This document shows, one piece after another, positions 1 to 11,363 of a DNA stretch of 64,000 nucleotides. The DNA lies in assembly GCF_040802235.1 (NCBI RefSeq), contig NC_133167.1:100612001-100676000 (forward strand), read 5' to 3'. This DNA comes from Manis javanica. Taxonomy: Eukaryota > Chordata > Mammalia > Pholidota > Manidae. How positions within the stretch are numbered: position 1 is the stretch's first letter; the number at the start of each line of letters is the position of its first letter. The notes under the pieces are model-generated. The model saw only the letters and a list, made by a program, of their open reading frames with translations. It did not search any database and was not told the DNA's origin. The position numbers were made by a program, and so were the translations under genes.

Positions 1-462
1 CAAAAGATTTGGCATTACTACAGAAAGAAAGAACACTATAAACAAAATCAGGGAATCAAAAAAGGTTTGATTGTTGGTTTTCATTCTACATTAATATTAG
101 TTCAGAATCATTTACATTTATAGTACTAAGTCAGTATCTAGAAACATAGTTTTAAAAAGGTAGTCTACTAAATCAACTTTCTTAAGGTTTCCCTGTCTAC
201 CATAATCTGTCAGTTTTATCATGTCATACAACATTTAACATCCCTTCCAAATACAAGCAGACTTTCATTTCTCAGAAAACATTCTAATTAACAGGCTAAT
301 GACTTTATGTAAATTCAGCAAGAAATCTTCAAATCTAGACCATAGCATAAAATATTTTTTATATCCACCACCATCCTTTTCCTGCATTTCTGTCTCTGTT
401 TTGATACATCTTTATTATTGTTGGTTTATCTTTTTAACTTCATCACCCTGCTCATTTCTAAG
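1..462 (+). other. SORBS2: SORBS2 intron (3' part)
   Basis: AT-rich non-coding sequence with no exon-like segment. Its last ~60 bases are pyrimidine-rich and end in an acceptor-like TTTCTAAG at 455-462, directly before a long open exon. The exon that carries the second SH3 domain is not in the window and must lie to the left. Confidence 0.6.
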
Positions 463-1239
463 TTGGCTTCCAGTGAACCAGCCCCTCCTCCCATGCACAA
501 AGCTTCACCTGGCCCAGATAAAGCAGCTCCACAGGGCCTCGCCCAGGGGTGGCTGTCTGCGACAGCCAAGTGTCCGCCGGCCAACACTTTGGTCCCATCA
601 CCACCTCCTTTTCTGGACAACTTCTTGGACGAATTAGAGAAGCTTAGTGCTTTAACATTAGCAGCTGACCTGGCCAAACCAAATATCCTGGAGGAGATCA
701 CCCTTGAAATTAAGGAGGAACCCTCTATTCTCCTCCCACTGCCTCCAGCATCTGTACCTGCCAAACCACCTTCCTCTCTGCCTCCTGTGCCCGACTCCGG
801 TGTGACCTCACCTGCAGTCCAGCCTTCTGAGACAATGCCACTTCAGGATCCCAGAAAGACAGCTCCAAAAAAGTTTGCAGATTTCACAAAAATGAGAAGG
901 GGCTTTGCACACCTTGAAAAAGTACCTGAAGTCCTAGGTGATAAGCTTGTGGCCTCTACACACACTGATGTGGGTCCCTTGCCCAAAAACCTCCCTGTGA
1001 TTGGAGAGGAAGATGAGGAACTCTATGAGGAGTTTGTGTCAGGAATCCGAAGAGGACCAGAATCTCAAAAACCAGATACCTTGTGGTATGGCCATGATGG
1101 CACAGAAGTGACACCATGCCTGCACATTGAAGAGGAGGAAGCGGAGAGGAAACCTGACTGTTTAAAATACCTGGTAGCCTCCCCCACAGATGCTAGAGCC
1201 CCTACGGAAAACAGCACTGCAGCAAAAACCAGTAATGAG
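463..1239 (+). CDS. SORBS2: SORBS2 large probable cassette exon (259 codons)
   Basis: A continuous open frame of 777 bases is bounded by a pyrimidine tract plus AG at 461-462 and a GAG|GTATTT donor at 1239/1240. Both ends fall between codons (phase 0/0), so the exon can be included or skipped without shifting the frame. The product is proline and acid rich. It holds PPP runs, an amphipathic stretch FLDNFLDELEKL, a sumoylation-type IKEEP core, and a strongly acidic GEEDEELYEEFV segment followed by basic residues. No folded domain is recognised. The position upstream of the QRPVFTHENIQ exon places it in the linker between the second and third SH3 domains; the paralogue SORBS1 is known to carry a long optional insert at that place. 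A second acceptor at 473 is possible but would change the phase. I infer the exon from open frame, splice signals and composition; I do not recall this peptide from a described SORBS2 isoform, so membership in SORBS2 is likely but not proven. Confidence 0.65.
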
Positions 1240-1484
1240 GTATTTTAATTTTGCCTAATTACTGAAGAACTAACCAATCTTACTACAATCAGCCAGTGCA
1301 GTTAATCATATTAAGACATTGCCTTAAAAGAAACACAAGCACTGTATAATTCTGGGGTGGAGGGGCGTAGGGAACACCAAATATTAATATGATGATGTAA
1401 ATATATAATTCCATTAATGATTTATGACTATAAATTCATATTTAAATGATCTTAATAGTTCATATAGTCTCCCTCATTTTCCAA

Positions 1485-1640
1485 TAGCTAATAGTTGAGC
1501 TCTTACTAAGTGTTAGACACTATTTTAAGAACTCTGCACCTTTACTTTTCCAAGTCCAAAGAAATGAGTTATATTATTATCCTTACTGTAGAGATGAGGA
1601 AATTGATACACAGAGATTAGTCCAATTCCAGGATGAGAAA
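1485..1640 (-). repeat. MIR SINE, antisense
   Basis: Order and wording match a reversed MIR: an ...AGCTCTTACTAAGTG start, then a GATGAGGAAATTGA box and a cacagag-type box. Divergence is high, as expected for an ancient MIR. Confidence 0.6.
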
Positions 1641-2395
1641 ATTATACACCATACATTGATGTAATGGCAGTTTGCAAAAGAGAAACAAGGAAAACATAAG
1701 AAAAATAGTACTCCAATCTAAAGAGGTCATTTTCTTTCCGTCAGTGAGCACTTAAGACTACTGCTTCACATTACACAGAACCCTGGGCAATGATTTTCAT
1801 CAACGAAGAGGAAAAATACCCTAAATCTTTAGTTTGTAAACTTTCCTTTTTAAAACCTAAACCCAAACTTGACCTCTCAAATACTTAATCTGTGATTTAA
1901 AAAGCAAATGGGATTACTGGCAAATACTGAAATTATGAAACAAAAGGATTGATTCATGCTATGTTACTAGGCAAGTCACCTTCAACCACGGATGCTCTAC
2001 TGAAAAATCTTACAAAATGACACTAATTTTTAACCCCCATAGCTTTCTATTAAGATCTTACCAATAAAAAACAGAGGCACTTGGCCCATACTGCAGGGTC
2101 ATGAGGACCCTGGACACCCGCAAACCTTGAGGTTAGGCTAGTTCCCCAACCAGAAGAGAAAATGTCACCTGAGCAAAGACCCCAGACCATGCCTGCACTG
2201 GTGTAAACCCGCTACCTAGAAACAGGTCACTCATACCGAAGTCAAACTTTTTAAGTGAATTATTTAAAAAAACGAATTTCCCCTTCAATGTAATCAATTG
2301 CAGGGCATAATTATACCTGGGGCTTGGTTCCCAGGAGCCTGTTGCAGGCAATACCCGAAGCGTGTGGTCAGGGAGTGAGTTTCACAGCCAATTCT

Positions 2396-2476
2396 CGCCA
2401 CGCACACGCACGCGCACACACGCAGGCACGCACGTAGGCACGCACGCAGGCGCGCACGCAGGCACGCACGGGGAGG
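2396..2476. repeat. CACG/GCAC-type simple repeat
   Basis: About 80 bases of irregular CACGCACG, CACACGCAGG and GCACGCAC units, with alternating purine-pyrimidine stretches. It is CpG rich in an otherwise AT-rich intron. Confidence 0.85.
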
Positions 2477-2850
2477 TCTTACTAACAGACTATACAGACT
2501 GACCTGCGTTACAGGCAAGCTAAAATCATTGCAGGGTTTTGGAGGTGCTTTTCTTTCCTGTTTATAAGGCGCCGTCATATAAATCTATTATAAAATTGTA
2601 GGATACGGGGCTTCTTATCGCCCACCAACCGCATCAGAAAAATTAAACTAGTCATACCCATTGGCAATTTTGAATCGAATTCAAAAGAAAAAAGTTAGTG
2701 CTTTTTAAGCAAGGGCTTGGCCCAAATGCCACTCTGCAGGGTATTTGGTAACCTTAAAATTATTTATGTTTTGGGGATAGTCTCTATAGACCGTGTAACC
2801 GCATTCTGGACACTAGCATGATCACATCTTGTCTTTTCTTAATATTTAAG

Positions 2851-3045
2851 CTGCCTTCATTTTCTCCGGGAGAACGAACATCTACACCTTTCCCCAGCTC
2901 TCTGCTTTCCTCCCCTCCCTTTCATTCTCCCTTGGCTTCTGTCTCAGACACGGTCTCGACACTTTCTCAGCCTACCCAGCCCTACTCACCTCCTCTCCTC
3001 CCTAAATACTCTTATCAACAGGAGGTAAATTCACCAAAATTAAAG
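2851..3045 (+). CDS. SORBS2: SORBS2 proline/serine-rich probable cassette exon
   Basis: An open segment of 195 bases (65 codons) starts after a TATTTAAG acceptor (2843-2850) and ends at an AAG|GTAACT donor (3045/3046). An alternative, better-looking donor GAG|GTAAAT lies at 3024/3025, 21 bases upstream. All of these boundaries are phase 0, so both lengths stay in frame with the 463-1239 exon and with the downstream 11314 exon. The peptide is rich in Pro and Ser (SSPPFHSPLAS, QPYSPPLLPKYSYQQ), which is typical of SH3-binding or disordered linker sequence. It would extend the linker before the third SH3. No domain is recognised. Reading past the donor gives a stop after four codons, consistent with an exon end here. 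Confidence 0.6.
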
Positions 3046-3297
3046 GTAACTGCATCTTGAGTGTGGTTTATTGCATGTCTTTAAAAGGACTTAATTAGAT
3101 GTATGTATATAGATTTGTGCCATCTTACAAGATCTAAAAAGTCTTGTTTACTGGTTGCTAACTTTTAACATCATCAGCATGGCCTCTATCCAAAAATTTA
3201 AAAGATTCATTCTCATAGCAGCTATATGCAAATTGAGGAGAAAAACTTAAATATATATATAAGACTAAAAAGTAATCATTAGTTGTTTTTTTTTTAG

Positions 3298-3490
3298 TTG
3301 AAGATCAGCAGGAGAACCATCCCATTCAAAGGTGTCAGCTTTGTGTCGGTCAACCTCTGTTACTTAGTAGGCTCACCGCCTCCCATGTTTTGCACCCATC
3401 AGCAGGTTCAGCAGAGCCAGAGGGCAGGATGACCTTTGGCACTGACTGAGACTTGTACTTCCACAAAAATAAATTAATGACAACTCAGAA
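3298..3490 (+). CDS. SORBS2: Candidate alternative 3'-terminal exon of SORBS2
   Basis: A run of ten T then AG (3286-3297) makes a good acceptor. From 3298, in the phase set by the 2851-3045 exon, there are 44 open codons (starting LKISRRTIPFKG) and a TGA at 3430-3432. AATAAA follows at 3468-3473, with T/GT-rich sequence just beyond. Spliced from 3045, it would end SORBS2 before the third SH3. 44 open codons can occur by chance, so the support comes from the combination of acceptor, phase and nearby poly(A) signal. It could equally be intronic noise. Confidence 0.3.
3468..3473 (+). terminator. AATAAA polyadenylation signal (candidate, internal)
   Basis: Canonical hexamer 36 bases after the TGA of the candidate alternative terminal exon. 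The downstream TTTGTTTTGTAG could act as a GU-rich element. Confidence 0.3.
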
Positions 3491-4859
3491 ACAACGCTTT
3501 GTTTTGTAGCAGTTAACAAAGCATCCATCTCAGACTTGTTTGCTGGCAGCTCTGCTGGTATTTAACTCTCCCCTAAGGATAACATTTTAGAAGATTTTTT
3601 AACAAAATTGATGACTGGTCTTGGAAAAAGACTTAATGACAATCATAGCTTAAAATCAATCCATCACAGAAAAGTTTTGCTCCTATGATCAGAATGACCC
3701 TGAAATCATTTTCCGTTAGACAAACAGTGATAGACTTGAAGTAATAACTCAGCCTCACATTCAATCTTCTGGTCTTGATATGAGATAAGTGAAAACACGA
3801 AGGCTTTGGTAGAGTCAAGTTTCTGTACTAGGAAGCCCCAACACCTGAGAAATGCCATTTGCATCATCTTCCAAACCTCAATCTCCAAATCCATCCACCT
3901 GTGTGAATTCATCTTATATAGGATAAGAATTTTTTAATAAATGGAATACTTTAAACTCATTACTCTTTGCCCTTTGAGATAAGATCTTAGCTGGCAGGAA
4001 ATTAGGGAATTTTTAAAGTAATAGTACTTTAGATAATATCTAAGACTAAGAATTTGCTTTTATTCCCCCTTTCTGTGGTTTTCTTTTTAAAGCCAAAGTA
4101 TTTCTTCCTTGCTTTCCTCTACTTGTTCTTCAGCCTTTAAACTTAGTTGCTAAGTGGGAAAGTAACTCTAGAATTGGAGTTCTCTAATTTAGAGAGATGA
4201 AGAACTCATCAATATAGTATCAATGACAAAACCAGTATTTAAATGGGTTTATTCTCCCGCGAGAATAAAGCTCATCTCATACATGCATTAGGCTTCAGTT
4301 GCTTGCAGAATGATATGAGAGAATAAACATATGCTCAACTATGTTTTAAAATAAGACTTTACTAACTACATTAAAGAATTAACTCCAGAAAATGAAGTTG
4401 TTTTTTTCTCTATTTTATATCACATGTGAGAGCAAAGGTTAAATTTTAATCCCCCATTGAGTTTTTTGGAAACCTTATAAATCTGTTTCTCTGTTCGTAG
4501 AAAGAATATAAGTTGACTGAAATTATTTGTCCTTGTAAATATACATACAAACTGAACAATTACAAATTTTAGACCATTATTATAGAGTAACTCCACATCT
4601 GACTCAGAAACAAACTGCTGATTTGAGTTCTTTAAGACTTCTATTTCTTCCATTTCAAGAAGTAGAAGTTATGCTCCTTTCAAAGAAAGAAAGTAAACTA
4701 TCATTAAAAGCAAAGAGAAAATAAAAAATTAATATTTTAACAAGCAAATAGGCATAGTATAGGATGCATGAAATCATTACAGCATTTTTATCAACCCTGA
4801 TCAACCATTGTTTTACTTAACCCATTTAAATTAATGCAATTTTATTCTTATGAAGTATT

Positions 4860-4950
4860 CTCTGAGACATTGTAAGTCTATGTACAATCCATAGTATTCA
4901 ATAGATGTAAAAATTATCCCCACTTTATAGGTGACAGAAGACTGAAATAT
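4860..4950 (-). repeat. MIR-like fragment, antisense
   Basis: A TTATCCCCACTTTATAGGTGA box matches the middle of a reversed MIR; the flanks are too diverged to extend. Confidence 0.35.
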
Positions 4951-5389
4951 ATATATAAACTATGAGTTTGATAGGTAAGTTAGAATCCAACATTTCTCAT
5001 GTTTTGAGCATCTTTGAAAAAAATAATGACTTTTCCTATAAAAAGTATTATAATCCTCAGCTCTTCTGTAACTGAGATTCCAATTCCATCTAAGAGAATA
5101 TTTTGTAAGAGGCTTATAGCATGTGGATTCAAATTGTGATGGAAACTGTTTAAGAAAAGATAGACCCTTTCTTGCATTTCTTCCAAAAAACTCAGTTATT
5201 GGCGTCCCAAAAGGATGTCTCCATCAGAAGGTGATCCCCTAGAACACTTTCCAACATGAAATCAAGCCCCTGATTCTTCCTAATATTCTAATGATCCTTC
5301 CAGCTGTTTATCCACATCATTCCAACAGCTAAATGCTTTTTTCTCTGGGAGCATTGATGTTTATAGAACTTTGATGTTTACAGAACTGT

Positions 5390-5755
5390 ATCAGTCAAGT
5401 TTGGGGCAACTACAGTGCCAATAATGCAAAATAATTATAGATTAAGCAAGGTAGAAGTATATTTCTCTTACACATAAATATAGGGCATCCAGTATGGTAT
5501 GTGGCTCCACAGTATTCAAAGAACCTAGCAGATTCCATTTTATTGGCAATCCCCATCATCAATAACAAGCTTCCACTGCATGGTCTAAAGTAGCTGCACC
5601 AGCTCCAGCAGCCCTTTCCTCATTCCAGCCAGCAGGAAGGAGAAAAGAAAAGGGGAGCTTATGCCTTTTCCCATGATAGCCACTTCCCGGAAATTTCACA
5701 TCTGTCAGAATTTATAGCACGGGCACATCTAGCTACAAGGAAGATTGTAGACTTT
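5390..5755. repeat. Old interspersed repeat, family not assigned
   Basis: The layout resembles a widespread mammalian element: a 'gaagtatatttctcttacaca' style start, a GGCTCC block, and a 'cacatctagctacaaggaa' style end. I recognise the pattern but cannot name the family with confidence. Confidence 0.35.
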
Positions 5756-8700
5756 ATTCAGAATGGCCATGTGCCCTTCTAACATCCAGGATTCTGTGAC
5801 TGAGGACAGATGAAGAAGAGAATGGATACTAGAGAATATCAAGCATTTCCTGCCACAACCCTTAAAGAAAAATGCCTTATGTATTTCATCCCCAGAAACT
5901 GGAGATTTCAGGACAAACATTATTAATTACTATGAAAATTTTCCTAAGTGAGAGTTGAGCAAACAACGTACTTTGATTTAAAAGTCCTTTAGTCCTGCTA
6001 AACCTCTCACAAGCCAAATCATATTCCAGATGGTATATTGCCAGATCTTTTCCACTACTGAAAGAAAATAAAGCATACTCTCATAAAAGATTAGCCTATC
6101 ACTGTCACATTTAAAATTTTACTTTAAAAGAATACCAAAATAGTCACAAGGTGCTTTGACTTAGCACAATATTCACTTTTTAAATATATTTCACCATCTT
6201 CCCCAGAAAATCCCTACTTTCTTACGTGTTTGGTTAAGAAGTTTGCCCCCAACAACTGATTGACACTATCTATGAAATGTGATGGACATTAAGCAGAATT
6301 TCCCTCTACCTTACCTTGCATCTATTCAAATAGGCACAAAGAAAACAGGTCAGATCTGAGGGAGGCTTGAACCCAATAATTAAGCAATCTATTAAAGATG
6401 CAGAATTTCTCGTATGTGTTCTTAGCCATCTATATTGCAGTCAAACATTTTCTCTATGCCAACTTCCCTCTAAGTCTTTCTCTGCTATGCCTGTGAGTTC
6501 TGTATTGAAGCAGCAACCGATGCCTGCGGAGTGAAAACTATGGGGGGCCATATGGAAGAGCTGTCTGCAGAAATGAACCCTCTTGCTCTGCTGTTATCCG
6601 AGAGTTTGGCATGCTATGTGTGCATGTAAAAAACAGAACAGGGAAGCTCCTCCTGAAGGCCGGATAATGAAGATGAGAACTAACTAACTTCTTATGGCTT
6701 TTCCAGGCTGATTTAAAAAGCGACCTATTTGTCTTGGGTAAGCCTCCACGTAGTCCAGTGATGTCTAGGAGATCCTGCGGCTCGCCTGTCAGAGGGCTCA
6801 GCGGTTCCCACAGGGTAGGGTCAGAACCACCGCCTTGAGCCAGGCACTCTGGCCACCGCCCTCCGTAGGCTGGCTCTTCCTTCGTTGTTGTTGCTGTGTT
6901 TTGCTAGTAAAGTAGGGCTATAGGTACCCTTGAGTTGAAGTGACCCGATGACGATGAGCTATGAAACCAAATCAACATGAAAATCCTAAGTCTCTGGGTA
7001 ATGTACTTCCCTTGTGTATGCGTGTAAGTTTTCCAAAGTCCAAAAAGACATGACCAAATTCTCCACTGTACAAATAGGTGTATTGTATATTGTCTTCTGC
7101 AAGCTTCTATGTTCTCTGTAAATCGCTTCTTTCTAGTCACTGTGTTTAGTGCAAAGAACAAAGCTGTTGCCGATCACATACTGAACTCACACACTTTGGT
7201 GGTGTTTGCTTTTGTTTTGTTCCATTTATTTGGATTTTTTTAAAAATCCATAATCTTTTTTTGCAAAATATCTCATTGCTTTGGTGTTGTGTGCTACATT
7301 CACTCCATGACCCTTTCCCATCCAATGCTGCTGCTCTGGATTCTAGCTACTCCCAGACTCTTGACAGCTTTGATTGAACTTAAAGGTCAAATTACTTTTC
7401 CCTTTAACTACTTAGTTCTGTAACATTGGCAGCACTTTCATATGAATGGGTTCTAAAAGTTACTATGGATTCTGAGGAAGACAGCCAAGACTTCAGAATT
7501 TCTGTCTCTGCAGAAGTCAGTTCTTAACATCATTTCTATTTTGGTGGACCCTGGTTTAACCTTACCTGGTCTATTAAGTGACTATGGTTCTTACAGATCT
7601 TAAGGGTTTAATTGAAAAGACTTCCTTTTCCACTGTTTAAAAACATGGATATTTCTCTGTGTCTTTGCCATTTTTTTGTGCTTTTTGCTTTTCATAGTAA
7701 GACCTTATTTTGTTTCTGAGGCAGATATTTGTGTTGCCATAGAGAAAGAGGAATGTTGATCCAAAGAGATTCTTAGACTTCACAAAGGGCCTTGCAGATC
7801 CAAAATAAAATGAAAGCTTTTCCACAATTCATATGGCCCAGCCATAAATTTCCCATGGGTCAATAAGATGATAGCTTTGGAACACTTTAAGATTTTTTTC
7901 TTTGCCAGATTTTTACATTATTTACTTACATGTTATTTTATATGGGTTTATGTGGAACATAAATATTCTCTGTTCTTTAGATTTATGCAAAGTTGTGTTT
8001 TACTTTTATAATTTAAGAAGGAAAAGTAAGCCTACAGACATAAACATGGTACCGCTATTAGGAGAAGGTTTTCTAATTCTGGTTGGCAAGTACTAGAACT
8101 AACATTTTCTGAAAAGAAAATTGACTTAAGAACTCTAGAACTGCTTAAAACTCTTTCAGATACTTTTCCACATTACAATTTAAAGTAATAGTTAATCTTA
8201 TTTAAAAATTACCTAATACAAAAAAAAAATTACCCAGTAAAAGATACAGCTAATCTTCCAGAGGTACCTCTACAGAAGCACAGACAAGGAGATGGGTTTG
8301 TGTTTGAGACAGACTGCGTGTCTCACCATCTGCACTAGGGAAGTATGTATTTAACCGATACCAGAGATTCTAGGATATTTCAATCCCAGTTTCCTTATGA
8401 ACAGTGGTTTGTGGTTGGTTCTGGCTTTGAAAATTAGCATATGTTTAAAATCTGGCTCATTTTGTATCCACTTTTGACAATTTTAGCTACACACAAACAG
8501 GGGGAAAAAATGATTGTTACATTGCCAAGGGAGAAGTTAAATGTTTAGGATTCCATGAAAACAGCATGATGCTTCACTGGATTTTCTAATTTTTATTGTA
8601 CTCTTAAGACTCATCAAGAAAATACAAGCATGATTTAATTCTCACTCAAAATTTCTAGCACAGTGACTGTTGTTTGGCAACTGAAAACCCATCTTTTAAA

Positions 8701-9394
8701 TTCACAGTTCATGTGAGACTTTCTGAATATTACAAATGTATATTGTTCTATATTTAACCTAAAACTGCTAAGAAATTATGAGTAATGGAAATGCCTGAGC
8801 AGACTGTTAAAATAGAGATGAACACAGACCAAAATTCTGGTGACAAAGGAGTGATTCTTTCTCAAAAATTCAAACATGGGTAGGTAAGAACATGGTCAGA
8901 AAAATGCATGGATATCAAATCCACCTGGTTCTGTGTGCTGGAAAATACCCTTTCAAAATGTATCCAGGCTGAAGGAACTTGAAGGAAAGGCATGAACAAC
9001 TTTTTGTTGCTGCCACCACTCACCATTAGGTGGCGATAGAGTGCAAGTATATTCCAGATCTTGTTTGCCCACCTTTACTAAGCCCTGAATGCCAGCCACA
9101 ACGCAAAACATTACTCAACTTAAAAATGTTAGAATGATTTAAATATGTGGAAATAGCCACACCATTTTTAGAGTACCATATAGTATCTTTTACAAAACAT
9201 TTTCTCTTAAGATAAAAACCAATGATTTTTTCCCATTTATAACCTTGCTATGCAGTATACATGGTATTATGACTGTTTTTGTGTGAGAATAGTAGCTATC
9301 TTGGTGTGTGATTTGAAAATGGCATTTAAAATTCTTTTAAGTTACATTTATATATATAGGTTTGGGGTTTTCTTTGCTATTTTCACAAGTTCTT

Positions 9395-9690
9395 TTAGCA
9401 TTATGTGGCTTGGACATATATTCTTTAACCAGAAATGTTACTCCTGGAAATACATTCTAAGGCATAGTTGAAAAAAAGAAAGTAGTTCTTTGTATAAGAA
9501 CGTTTACATCATTTTTATTTATATTAGGGGACAAAAAAGCTAGACTAATCTTCAAAAAAATATATAAATATATATATGTAAGGGACTTATTGTGTAGTGA
9601 TTTAAAATGAAAAAGAATACTGGAAAATTATTAAAAAATAATTGATATATGCAATCTTATTTCTGCATAAAAGTTATATATATATATATA
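9395..9690 (+). repeat. L1 3'-region remnant
   Basis: An 'aaccagaaatgttactcctggaa' type segment followed by AT-rich sequence resembles the 3' end of old L1M elements. It is heavily decayed and merges with TA simple repeats around 9.56 and 9.68 kb. Confidence 0.35.
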
Positions 9691-11313
9691 ATTGGATGAG
9701 AACTTGAAGAGATATAATAGGATATAGGCTTATGAATGTATTTACCTCTTCATTTATTTAAATTGACTTAATAGGTTGAATTAAATTATCTTAAAGGTGG
9801 CTAGAAAATGGTTTGGTTTTAACCATTCTTAAAATAGTATATTTTATAATTTTAGTAATTATATTAGATACACTGTGAGTCATTTTATATTGATTTATGG
9901 GAGTAAGTATTATTCTGTTAAATCATACATGTATCCAATGATTTTTATCCATTCTTTAGTCTTAAGTTTATGTACTCTATACATAGACTGTTGCATGAAA
10001 TTTTAAGAGTACTGTTAGTAAACACTTCCAATTAATAAATTTAAAGCCTAAAGTTTTAGTAATGTAAGCACCTATTCTTCTTAAGCCAGATAGACAGCTT
10101 AGGTGTGAAGGGAGAAGATAAACAATTTAGAAAAGGAGCAGTTTATAGACTCAGGGACTGAAAGGAACCCCAGAGTTCTCCATCCATTCTTGGGTGGGTA
10201 GGGTTGCTATGGATGATTTGCAAGGGAAAATTCCCAGCCTATCAGCAATCCACTCATAACTCTGGGATCCGGGAATTGGCCCTGATGTATAAGAGCATGG
10301 ATCTAATAAATGGTTCAGTAGTCACAAGGGGTCACTTGTGTAACTGGCTCACAAGCTCTGACTTATCTCATTTCACCATGTAACCATCATTTAGAAGAGA
10401 ATGCTTTTGAAATGTGTTGTGAATGAACTGTAATGCTTTTCCCCCTACAAGGTAACATTTACAAAGTATAAACTATGTTAAGTTTACATAGTCAACAAAC
10501 ATGCTAGCTTTCATTCATTGCAATATTTATGGGGTATATGGGATGCTAAGGCTTGTCATTTCCAATATTATAAGTATCTATTACAGATACTGGTCTTGAT
10601 GCTTAGTTTAAAAAGAAAAGAAACTCTTTTGAGAGTTCAGTGCACTGGGAATTTCTACCAATATTTCTCTTCTAAGGTAAAATGTTACATGTTACCTGGA
10701 TATTGTTTGTTACATTCTATTTAAAGTTCTCTGTTTTCTCTTTTTTAAAAATGCATGTTTTCTCCACATTGAGAACAGAGAGTGTTAATTCAAATGTAGC
10801 ATGGGATGTCTGCCTATTGATATTTTCATCTGTTCTGTATGTGAAAATAATGTCTGTGAAGGAAAAGTATACTAGAATGAATGTGGATACTTCGCTGTTA
10901 GATTAAATGTGGTTTATTTTCTGCTTGCTTGAGAAAATGCTGAAGAGTAAGGTTGTATGAAGGTGTCCAGACTTCTCATTCCAGTGGTTTAGTGTGTCTG
11001 TTCTTGTCATATTCCTGGTCTTTGAAAAATCAATGGGACTAAACCCTGACTTTTCCTTAAAACTTGAGCAGTCTAGATTGTAGATGTGTTTAAACCATTT
11101 GAACCTTGGTTATTCTGATTTAATTTAAAGCACGCTTCAAAATACCTTAATTATTAATCCTGCAGAAACCCTTCATTTGGTTTTTTTCCTTCCTCTTGGT
11201 TTTTTACAACAGGAAATATTAAATGTCAAGAAAAGTACCATGCCATTACCCAAATTATCTTTTAATTAGTACCAGTTTAAACATTGATTACATTGAAAAT
11301 CATTTCATTTCAG

Positions 11314-11363
11314 CCACAGCGTCCTGTGTTTACTCATGAAAACATTCAAGGTGGGGGGGAACC
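11314..11363 (+). CDS. SORBS2: SORBS2 linker exon before the third SH3
   Basis: Fifty bases between TTTCATTTCAG and GTAAGT encode PQRPVFTHENIQGGGEP, with the last codon split (phase 2). This is the conserved SORBS2 linker immediately N-terminal to the third SH3. The exon begins in phase 0, so it can be joined to the unseen upstream exon or to either cassette exon at 463 or 2851. Both splice sites are strong. Confidence 0.95.

Larger units (their letters stand above)
1240..2850 (+). other. SORBS2: SORBS2 intron with MIR remnant and GCAC-rich simple repeat
   Basis: A 1.6-kb intron between the two probable cassette exons. Apart from the MIR and the CACG-type repeat listed separately, I see nothing recognisable. 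It ends in a TTTCTTAATATTTAAG acceptor. Confidence 0.55.
3046..11313 (+). other. SORBS2: SORBS2 intron, 8.3 kb
   Basis: Mostly AT-rich sequence without long open frames. It contains a candidate alternative terminal exon at its 5' end (3298-3490), a MIR-like fragment, a diverged repeat near 5.4-5.75 kb and an L1-like remnant near 9.4-9.7 kb, all listed separately. The rest (about 5.76-9.39 kb and 9.7-11.3 kb) shows nothing I can name beyond short AT repeats. It ends in TTTCATTTCAG. Confidence 0.6.

Noticed and set aside
426..764. 112-codon minus-strand frame
   Set aside because: It is the antisense shadow of the 463-1239 exon.
2294..2578. Minus-strand frame with a Cys/Arg-rich repeat peptide
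   Set aside because: Produced by translation of the CACG-type simple repeat.
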